Assembly: GCA_023387555.1 (NCBI GenBank)
Contig: JAEWHY010000447.1
Span: 1 to 7,495 of the forward strand
DNA: 7,495 nucleotides
From: Pseudomonadota bacterium
GTDB lineage: Bacteria > Pseudomonadota > Alphaproteobacteria > Rhizobiales > Xanthobacteraceae
Direction: 5' to 3'
Shown here in pieces: positions 1 through 5,446 of the stretch. Under the pieces are notes generated by a model, which was not told the DNA's origin, searched no databases, and saw nothing but the letters and a program-made list of their open reading frames with translations. Position 1 is the first letter of the stretch. Each line of letters opens with the position of its first letter. Both the position numbers and the translations under genes were made by a program.

Positions 1-774
1 CGCGAAGACTTCGCGCCCCTGTTCGAGCGCAAGCCGCGCGGTGATCAGCGAACCGGATCGGCGCGCGGCTTCGATGACGACGACGCCGAGCGATAGCCCC
101 GCAATCAGGCGGTTACGGCGCGGGAAGTCGCGCGCGCGCGGTTCCCATCCGAACGGCATTTCGGAGATGGCGGCGCCATGCTCCACAATCTCACCCACCA
201 ATGGCGCAAGCTCGGGCGGGTAGATTTTGTCCTGACCGCCCGCGAGGATCGCGATCGTGCCGGTCGAGACCGTGGCGCGATGCGCGGCGGCGTCGATGCC
301 GCGCGCCAGGCCGGAGACGACGACGAACTCGGCTTCGCCGAGTTCCCGCGCGATCTGCCCGGCCAGCTTGGCGCCGGCCGCCGAGGCGTTGCGCGAACCC
401 ACGATCGCGACCATCGGTGATGTCAGAACGCCGATCTGGCCACGGACCGAAATGAGCGGCGGCGCGTCGTCGATCATCCGCAGGCGCGCAGGATAAGAGG
501 ACTCGCCGAGCGCAATGAAGCGCGCGCCGAGACGCCGCGCGGCTTCGATCTCGCGTTCGGCCTCGTCGATCGGACAGATGCGGCCGGGCGCCTGTGCGCC
601 GCCACGCCGAGCCAGCGCCGGCAGCATCTCGAGCGCTGCACGTGCGCCGCCATAGTGATTCACCAGCGCGCGGAAGGTGCGCGGGCCGACATTTTCGCTG
701 CGGATGAGGCGCAACCAGTCGAGCCGCTGCTCGTCGGTGAGTGTGACACCGTGGGCGGCTCCCGGATGCGTCAT
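1..774 (-). CDS. dprA: DNA-processing protein DprA, 3' end cut by window edge
   Basis: DprA (Smf) binds incoming single-stranded DNA in the cytoplasm and loads RecA during natural transformation; it is widespread even in species not known to be competent. The first 258 codons are present in one open frame running off the left edge. Residues about 12-52 form the N-terminal helical region (LDWLRLIRSENVGPRTF). The Rossmann-like DprA core follows, with GSRNAS at 126-131, SGLARGID at 154-161, a GG-D-YPPE stretch at about 179-188, FPRRNRLIAGLS at 217-228, and the E235/SGSLITA segment at 235-246. Family members in this group are usually about 370 residues, so roughly 110 residues, including any winged-helix tail, lie outside. 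The ATG at 774-772 overlaps the plsY stop as ATGA, which fixes the start and implies translational coupling. The identity is firm; a role in competence is not shown. Confidence 0.96.
   Translation of the reverse strand, partial: MTHPGAAHGVTLTDEQRLDWLRLIRSENVGPRTFRALVNHYGGARAALEMLPALARRGGAQAPGRICPIDEAEREIEAARRLGARFIALGESSYPARLRMIDDAPPLISVRGQIGVLTSPMVAIVGSRNASAAGAKLAGQIARELGEAEFVVVSGLARGIDAAAHRATVSTGTIAILAGGQDKIYPPELAPLVGEIVEHGAAISEMPFGWEPRARDFPRRNRLIAGLSLGVVVIEAARRSGSLITARLALEQGREVFA
771..774 (-). other. plsY/dprA ATGA stop-start overlap
   Basis: On the minus strand the bases 774 to 771 read ATGA. ATG starts dprA and TGA ends plsY. Such 4-base overlaps usually mean translational coupling, where ribosomes finishing plsY restart on dprA. 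This supports both the dprA start choice and cotranscription of the two genes. Confidence 0.9.
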
Positions 775-1388
775 GTGTTCACCGCGGATCGCCCGATCTT
801 GGTCTCGGTCCCTGCCAGGAGCCGCGAGATGTTGGCGCGATGCATGATGAAGACAAGCACGGCCATGACGAAGAAGAGCTTGGCTTCGTCGGGCTTGCCG
901 AGCGCCCACAAGACCGCCGGGGCCGTGGCGCAGGCGGTGAGGCCCGACAGCGAGGAATAGCGGCTGACAGCGGCGACCGCGCCCCAGATCGCGGCAAAGA
1001 TCAGCACGGCGATCCAGGAAAATCCGAGCAGGACGCCGATGAAGGTCGCGACGCCCTTGCCGCCCTTGAAGCGGAGCCAGACCGGAAATAGGTGGCCGAC
1101 AAACGCCCCGAGGCCGCCGGCGATCGCCGCCTCGGGGCCGAACAGATAGCGCGTCAGGAGGACGGCGGCGGTGCCCTTCAGCATGTCGCCGATCAGGGTC
1201 GCTGCCGCGAGGCCCTTGCGGCCGGTCCGCAGCACATTGGTCGCGCCGATATTGCCGGAGCCGATCTCACGGATATCGGGTCCGCCGGTGATCCGCGTCA
1301 GCAGAAGACCGAAGGGGATCGAACCCGACAGGTAGCCGATGGCCAGCCCGCCCAGAAGGACAGGCCACATCGCCAGTACATCAGTCAT
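771..1388 (-). CDS. plsY: Acyl-phosphate:glycerol-3-phosphate acyltransferase PlsY
   Basis: PlsY is an integral inner-membrane enzyme that transfers the acyl group of acyl-phosphate (made by PlsX) to sn-glycerol-3-phosphate, giving lysophosphatidic acid, the first committed step of phospholipid synthesis. The 205 residues match the family's usual size. The conserved cytoplasmic-loop motifs are intact: SGSIPFG at 21-27 followed by GSGNIGATNVLR at 43-54, then GHLFPVWLRFKGGKGVAT at 98-115, and SRYSSLSG at 142-149. Hydrophobic segments lie at about 8-31, 60-80, 85-105, 113-140, 147-165 and 171-185, as expected of a polytopic protein. The ATG at 1388 is preceded by only a weak G-rich stretch (minus strand, 1403-1399, 10 nt away). 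The gene lies 75 nt after the pyrC-like gene, and its TGA overlaps the dprA ATG. The assignment is secure. Confidence 0.97.
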   Translation of the reverse strand: MTDVLAMWPVLLGGLAIGYLSGSIPFGLLLTRITGGPDIREIGSGNIGATNVLRTGRKGLAAATLIGDMLKGTAAVLLTRYLFGPEAAIAGGLGAFVGHLFPVWLRFKGGKGVATFIGVLLGFSWIAVLIFAAIWGAVAAVSRYSSLSGLTACATAPAVLWALGKPDEAKLFFVMAVLVFIMHRANISRLLAGTETKIGRSAVNT

Positions 1389-1463
1389 ATGTGCAGCGCC
1401 CCCGCCACTGGCGCGCGGTGTCCGCGGACATCAGGCCCGCCGCTCCCGACCGCGCGACATTCG
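1389..1463 (-). other. 75-nt spacer between pyrC-like gene and plsY
   Basis: This is the only real gap inside the pyrB-to-dprA cluster. It contains a perfect 12-bp palindrome at 1419-1430, listed separately, and a G-rich stretch near the plsY start. I see no thymine run that would make an intrinsic terminator and no convincing -10/-35 pair, so read-through from pyrB into plsY is the simplest reading. A secondary plsY promoter here cannot be excluded. Confidence 0.5.
1419..1430. repeat. 12-bp perfect palindrome in the pyrC-like/plsY spacer
   Basis: TGTCCGCGGACA is a perfect 12-bp palindrome about 31 bp upstream of the plsY ATG. It has no loop and no following T-tract, so it is a poor terminator. 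It could be a protein-binding site, a weak RNA processing structure, or chance in GC-rich DNA. Confidence 0.35.
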
Positions 1464-2771
1464 TCAGACGGAAGCGTACTCGTAGGCGGTGCGCCCGGCA
1501 ACGATGGTACGAACCACGCGTCCCTCGAGGCGGGCCTCGTCGAACGGCGTGTTCTTGCATTTCGACTTGAGGTCGGACGGGTCAAGAATCCAGGAGGTGT
1601 CCGGATCGATCACGATCACATCGGCCGGCGCTCCACTGCGCAGGCTGCCGCCCGGCAGGCCGAGGATTTGCGCCGGGCGCGTCGACATCGCCCCGAGCAG
1701 TCGCAGGAGCGACAGGTGCTCGCCATGGACGAGCCGCAGGCCCGCGCTCAGCATGGTCTCCAGCCCGACCGCGCCCGGCGCCGCCTCGGCAAAGGGCAGC
1801 CGCTTGGTTTCGACGTCCTGCGGATTGTGATCCGAGATCACAACGTCGATCAGTCCGGACGCAAGCGCCTCCACCAGAGCGGCACGGTCGGCCTCGGCGC
1901 GCAGCGGCGGCGTCAGCTTGAAGAACGTCCGGTACGGGCCGATGTCGATCTCGTTCAGGGTCAGGTGATTGATCGAGGCCGCCGCGCTGACCGGAAGGCC
2001 GGCATCCTTGGCCCGCTTTAGAATCTCCAGCGAGTCCCGGCAGGTCACCGAAGCGGCATGATAGCGGCAGCCGGTCAGCGCCACGAGCCGCATGTCGCGC
2101 TCCAGCATGACGGCTTCGGCCGCGGTCGGGATGCCGTGCAGACCAAGCCGCGCGGCAAGCTCGCCTTCGTTCATCACGCCTTCGCCGATCAGATCGGGGT
2201 CCTCGGTGTGGTGCACGATCAGAGCATCGAAATCGCGGGCATAGGTGAGGGTCCGCCGCATCACCTGCGCGTTGGTCACGCTCTTTGTACCATCGGTGAA
2301 GGCGACCGCGCCGGCGGCTTTCAGGAGGCCGATTTCGGTCATCTCCTTGCCTTCGAGGCCCTTGGTCAGCGCGGCCATCGGCTGCACATGAACGATCGCG
2401 GTGTCGCGTGCGCGGCGCATGATGAAGTCGACGATGGCGGGGTCGTCGATCGCCGGCGTGGTGTCGGGCTGGCAGATGATCGTGGTGACGCCGCCCGCCG
2501 CTGCCGCCTGACTCGCGGTGGCGAGGGTGTCGCGATATTCCGCTCCGGGCTCGCCGACGAAGGCGCGCATGTCGATCAGGCCGGGCGCCACGACGCGGCC
2601 CTTGCAGTCGACGACCTCCGTGCCTTCGGGCACGCCGGCGGCGCCGATCCCGCGCTTGGCTTCGCGGATCACCCCGTCGGCGATCAGAAGATCACCCGGA
2701 AAATCGAGATCCCGCGATGGATCGACGATCCGGGCGTTGGCGAGCAGGATCGGGCGTCGGTCGGACAGCAT
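1464..2771 (-). CDS. pyrC': Dihydroorotase-like protein, predicted catalytically inactive partner of ATCase
   Basis: This 435-residue amidohydrolase-fold protein aligns along its whole length with class I dihydroorotases: a small beta domain at both ends and a TIM barrel between. The catalytic set is degraded. The usual GLIDxHxHxREPG motif reads GLIDMRAFVGEPG at 64-76, so both metal-binding His are Arg69 and Phe71 and the substrate-binding Arg is Gly73. The later barrel His of the 'HxxHVS' strand is Ser241 (YHAASVT, 237-243), and the substrate Asn before PPLR is Thr287. Asp160, His188 and Asp314 are kept. In Pseudomonas a similarly inactive PyrC' is needed to assemble active ATCase, and the placement 2 nt after pyrB fits that role here. 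Databases often label such genes simply pyrC. A working dihydroorotase should be encoded elsewhere. The ATG at 2771 has no clear ribosome site, so coupling to pyrB is likely. The frame is intact and the degeneration is old, so this is not a pseudogene. The structural role is inferred. Confidence 0.93.
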   Translation of the reverse strand: MLSDRRPILLANARIVDPSRDLDFPGDLLIADGVIREAKRGIGAAGVPEGTEVVDCKGRVVAPGLIDMRAFVGEPGAEYRDTLATASQAAAAGGVTTIICQPDTTPAIDDPAIVDFIMRRARDTAIVHVQPMAALTKGLEGKEMTEIGLLKAAGAVAFTDGTKSVTNAQVMRRTLTYARDFDALIVHHTEDPDLIGEGVMNEGELAARLGLHGIPTAAEAVMLERDMRLVALTGCRYHAASVTCRDSLEILKRAKDAGLPVSAAASINHLTLNEIDIGPYRTFFKLTPPLRAEADRAALVEALASGLIDVVISDHNPQDVETKRLPFAEAAPGAVGLETMLSAGLRLVHGEHLSLLRLLGAMSTRPAQILGLPGGSLRSGAPADVIVIDPDTSWILDPSDLKSKCKNTPFDEARLEGRVVRTIVAGRTAYEYASV

Positions 2772-2773
2772 GG

Positions 2774-3727
2774 TCAGGCGTTCGGCAGGTTGCGGGACAG
2801 GGCTTCGAGCACCGCCATGCGCACGGCGACGCCCATCTCGACCTGCTCCCGGATCAGCGATTGCGCGCCGTCGGCGACGCTGGATGCGATTTCGACGCCC
2901 CGGTTCATCGGCCCGGGATGCATCACGAGCGCATCCGATTTGGCATAGGCGAGCTTCCTCTGATCGAGACCGAAGTAGGCGAAATATTCCTGCGTCGATG
3001 GAACAAACGAGCCGTTCATGCGCTCGCGCTGCAGCCGCAGCATCATGACAATGTCGGCGTCCTGCAACCCTTCACGCATGTCGCGCGTGACCTCGACGCC
3101 CATCCGCTCGATATGCGACGGCAGCAAGGTCGACGGTCCGACCACCCGCACCCGCGCACCGAGCGCGTTCAGCAGAATGATGTTGGAGCGCGCGACGCGG
3201 GAGTGCAGCACGTCACCGCAGATCGCGACGATGAGCCCTTCGATGCGGCCCTTGTTGCGGCGGATGGTCAGCGCGTCGAGCAGCGCCTGGGTGGGATGCT
3301 CGTGGGCGCCGTCGCCGGCATTGATCACCGAGCCGTCCACCTTTTGCGCGAGCAGTTCAACTGCGCCGGACGCATGATGGCGCACGACCAGGATATCCGG
3401 GTGCATGGCGTTGAGCGTGATCGCGGTATCGATCAGCGTCTCGCCTTTTTTCATGGCCGAGGAACTGACGGCCATGTTCATGACGTCGGCCCCGAGTCGT
3501 TTTCCCGCGAGTTCGAACGAGGATTGCGTGCGGGTGGAAGACTCAAAGAACAGGTTGATCTGGGTGCGGCCACGGAGCGAGGCGCGCTTCTTCTCGACCT
3601 GCCGGTTGAGAGCGACGAATTCCTCGGCGAGGTCGAGCAGGCCGGTGATTTCCTCGCGCGAAAGACCTTCGATCCCCAACAGGTGCCGCCGGTTGAGGAC
3701 GAATGAAGATGTGGCCGCGATGTTCAT
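2774..3727 (-). CDS. pyrB: Aspartate carbamoyltransferase catalytic chain PyrB
   Basis: PyrB condenses carbamoyl phosphate and L-aspartate to N-carbamoyl-L-aspartate in the cytoplasm, the committed step of de novo pyrimidine synthesis. The 317 residues carry the carbamoyl-phosphate loop FESSTRTQ at 61-68, the SSAMKKGE loop at 89-96 with the catalytic-site Lys94, HEHPTQ at 142-147 with the substrate-contacting His144, LRLQRER at 230-236 for aspartate, and HPGPMNRG at 270-277. The same frame stays open far upstream on this strand, antisense to aidB, but that part is not PyrB-like. Homology begins at about residue 9 (FVLNRRHLLGIEGL), so the ATG at 3727-3725 is chosen. No Shine-Dalgarno precedes it, and a candidate promoter sits only 10 nt upstream. 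The stop is 2 nt before the pyrC-like ATG. No pyrI regulatory-chain gene follows, which fits the ATCase class that uses a dihydroorotase-like partner. Confidence 0.97.
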   Translation of the reverse strand: MNIAATSSFVLNRRHLLGIEGLSREEITGLLDLAEEFVALNRQVEKKRASLRGRTQINLFFESSTRTQSSFELAGKRLGADVMNMAVSSSAMKKGETLIDTAITLNAMHPDILVVRHHASGAVELLAQKVDGSVINAGDGAHEHPTQALLDALTIRRNKGRIEGLIVAICGDVLHSRVARSNIILLNALGARVRVVGPSTLLPSHIERMGVEVTRDMREGLQDADIVMMLRLQRERMNGSFVPSTQEYFAYFGLDQRKLAYAKSDALVMHPGPMNRGVEIASSVADGAQSLIREQVEMGVAVRMAVLEALSRNLPNA

Positions 3728-3737
3728 TAAAGCCGGG

Positions 3738-3766
3738 TCTATAGGCTCATCGGGGCAGGGCCGCAA
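3738..3766 (-). promoter_or_regulatory. Candidate sigma70-type promoter for pyrB
   Basis: On the minus strand TTGCGG (3766-3761) is followed after exactly 17 nt by TATAGA (3743-3738). The -10 is good and the -35 matches the first three bases of TTGACA. The -10 ends 10 nt before the pyrB ATG, so transcription would begin within about 5 nt of the start codon. This would give a leaderless or near-leaderless message and agrees with the missing Shine-Dalgarno. The evidence is pattern only, with no expression data. Confidence 0.42.
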
Positions 3767-3787
3767 GGCGCGTTTGCGGCCATCCCC
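3752..3787. repeat. Inverted repeat in the pyrB/aidB divergent region
   Basis: GGCCGCAA (3759-3766) and TTGCGGCC (3774-3781) form a perfect 8-bp inverted repeat around a 7-nt centre. It can be extended imperfectly by GGGG at 3752-3755 and CCCC at 3784-3787. No T-tract follows on either strand, so it is not an intrinsic terminator. The left arm coincides with the candidate pyrB -35, which makes an operator for a dimeric regulator plausible. An RNA hairpin from an upstream start is the alternative. Confidence 0.6.
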
Positions 3788-3836
3788 AGCCATGCTGAAC
3801 GGCGAAATGGAACGTTGTGCTACCATGGCAGGCGAC

Positions 3837-3841
3837 GGGAG
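3837..3841 (+). promoter_or_regulatory. Ribosome binding site that decides the aidB start
   Basis: GGGAG lies 6 nt before the ATG at 3848. The in-frame alternative start at 3815 is a TTG without such a site and would add 11 residues (CYHGRR-like) with no counterpart in AidB. The ATG at 3848 is therefore preferred. Confidence 0.75.
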
Positions 3842-3847
3842 TGCGCC

Positions 3848-5446
3848 ATGCCTGATCCGCAGGATGACTTGGCCAATCAGCCTCCGCCTTTCGGGGGCGT
3901 CGAATTGTTTCAGGCCGACCGTCCGTTGCGGGAGGCGGTGGCGGCGTACGGCGCCGGTGCCGAAAACGATGCGCTCGCTGCGTTCGGACGTCACTGGGGA
4001 CGCGCCGGGATGTTCGACCTCGCGGCACTGGCCGACCGCCATGTGCCGCGGCTGCATGGCGAAGCGGTGCGCTTCCATCCGGCCTATCACCGGTTCATGG
4101 CGGAAAGCATGGCGGCGGGGCTGCATTGCTCGACCTGGAACGTCGACGGTTCGCAGACCGGTGCACCGGTTGAAGTGGCGCGGGCGGCGCGCTTCTACAT
4201 GGTCGCCCAGGTCGAGAACGGGCATATGTGCCCGATCACCATGACGCGGGCCTCGGTCGCGGCGCTGGCATCGCAGCCCGACTTGCGGGCGCAAGTGATG
4301 CCGAAAATCGTCTCGCATGCCTACGACCCGCGTTTCCGGCCATGGCCGCGCAAGTCCGCCATGACGATCGGCATGGGCATGACCGAGAAGCAGGGTGGCA
4401 CCGATGTCCGCACCAACATCACACAGGCCACGCGCGATGGTGACGGCTACCGCATCACCGGCCACAAGTGGTTCATGTCGGCGCCGATGTCGGATGCGTT
4501 CCTGGTGCTGGCGCAGGCGCCGGACGGCCTCACATGTTTCTTCATGCCGCGCTTCCGGCCGGATGGCAGCGTCAACGGCCTGCATTTCCAGAAACTCAAG
4601 GACAAGCTCGGCAACCGGTCGAATGCCTCGTCGGAGGTGGAGTTCCGCGATGCCTTTGCGCTGCGTGTCGGCGACGAGGGCAGGGGCATCCGCACCATCA
4701 TCCAGATGGTGCAATTGACCCGGCTCGATTGTGCGATTGCGTCGGCCGGATTGATGCGTGCCGCTCTGACGCGCGCGCTGCATCACGCGCGCCACCGCAT
4801 CGTGTTCCAGAAAAAGCTCGGCGATCAACCGATGATGCGGGCCGTGCTTGCCGATCTCGCGCTCGACTCCGAGGCCGCCGTCGCTGTCGTGATGCGGCTG
4901 TGCCGCGCCTTCGACCTGGCGCGAAGCGATCCGCTCGAAGCCGCTCGTGCACGCATCCTGACGCCTGCGGTCAAATACTGGGTCTGCAAGACCGCGCCCG
5001 CCTTTGTCTATGAGGCGATGGAATGCCTCGGCGGCAACGGCTATGTCGAGGACCACGTGCTGGCGCGGCTGTATCGCGAAGCGCCGGTCAATGCGATCTG
5101 GGAAGGGTCGGGCAATGTGATGGCGCTCGACCTGTTGCGCGCGATGCGGAATGCGGACGAGTTTCGTGCGGTGCTCTCGGCGTTACGGGATGAGACGCGC
5201 GATCTCCCCGCAGCCGCTCCGGCGCTGGTGCAGGTTGAGCAGGGGCTGCTGGTGCCGGATGCGGAAGCGAATGCGCGCCGGATCGCAGCTACGCTCGCGA
5301 TCATCTCTGCGGCCGCGGCGTTGCATTCCACCGCGCCCGCGATTGCCGCGGCGTTCACGGCAATGCGGCTGACGGGTGGGATGCGTCTCTATGGTGCGCT
5401 GCCGGACGACGCGTCACGCCTGCTGGAACGCGCAGCGCCAGCTTAG
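3848..5446 (+). CDS. aidB: AidB-like acyl-CoA dehydrogenase family flavoprotein
   Basis: E. coli AidB is an FAD-containing acyl-CoA-dehydrogenase homologue that binds DNA, has weak isovaleryl-CoA dehydrogenase activity and is induced with the adaptive response to alkylating agents. This 532-residue protein (E. coli 541) follows AidB from end to end. It has an N-terminal helical domain with RFHPAYH at 75-81, CPITMT at 128-133, the FAD/substrate strand MGMTEKQGGTD at 176-186, GHKWF at 205-209, KLKDKLGNRSNAS at 249-261, and RLYREAPVNAIWEGSGN at 407-423. Glu419 is the likely equivalent of the acyl-CoA dehydrogenase catalytic base. Residues about 440-532 form the C-terminal domain, which binds DNA in E. 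coli and is less conserved here. No Ada box like that of E. coli is visible upstream. The gene is divergent from pyrB, which lies 120 nt away. The start is set by GGGAG at 3837. Family identity is firm; a DNA-protective function in this organism is by homology only. Confidence 0.93.
   Translation: MPDPQDDLANQPPPFGGVELFQADRPLREAVAAYGAGAENDALAAFGRHWGRAGMFDLAALADRHVPRLHGEAVRFHPAYHRFMAESMAAGLHCSTWNVDGSQTGAPVEVARAARFYMVAQVENGHMCPITMTRASVAALASQPDLRAQVMPKIVSHAYDPRFRPWPRKSAMTIGMGMTEKQGGTDVRTNITQATRDGDGYRITGHKWFMSAPMSDAFLVLAQAPDGLTCFFMPRFRPDGSVNGLHFQKLKDKLGNRSNASSEVEFRDAFALRVGDEGRGIRTIIQMVQLTRLDCAIASAGLMRAALTRALHHARHRIVFQKKLGDQPMMRAVLADLALDSEAAVAVVMRLCRAFDLARSDPLEAARARILTPAVKYWVCKTAPAFVYEAMECLGGNGYVEDHVLARLYREAPVNAIWEGSGNVMALDLLRAMRNADEFRAVLSALRDETRDLPAAAPALVQVEQGLLVPDAEANARRIAATLAIISAAAALHSTAPAIAAAFTAMRLTGGMRLYGALPDDASRLLERAAPA
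5443..5446. other. Overlapping convergent stop codons
   Basis: The plus-strand TTAG here contains the aidB stop TAG (5444-5446) and, read on the minus strand, TAA (5445-5443), the stop of the hydroxy-acid dehydrogenase gene. The two genes overlap by four bases with no room for a terminator between them. Transcripts of either gene probably extend antisense into the other. Confidence 0.92.

Noticed and set aside
1092..2021. 309-codon plus-strand open frame
   Set aside because: It runs antisense across plsY and the pyrC-like gene, and its product has the biased Arg/Gly/Ala composition of a shadow frame.
1464..2771. Calling the dihydroorotase-like gene a pseudogene
   Set aside because: The frame is intact at full length with coherent amidohydrolase fold motifs; only active-site residues are replaced, as in functional pseudo-enzymes.
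2058..3706. Long plus-strand frames opposite pyrC-like and pyrB
   Set aside because: They mirror two well-recognised genes in other frames and show no domain of their own.
3809..3816. GGAACGTT as an EcfG-type general stress promoter for aidB
   Set aside because: GGAAC and CGTT would need about 16-17 nt between them; here they overlap, and no CGTT-like -10 is found at the right distance.
3815..3847. TTG start adding 11 residues to AidB
   Set aside because: It uses a rare start codon with no ribosome site, while ATG 3848 has GGGAG six bases upstream and matches the family N-terminus better.
3728..5056. Minus-strand open frame extending pyrB upstream by about 440 codons
   Set aside because: It lies antisense to aidB and its translation is Arg/His-rich and low in family resemblance. 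PyrB homology begins just after the ATG at 3727. It reflects few stops in GC-rich DNA.
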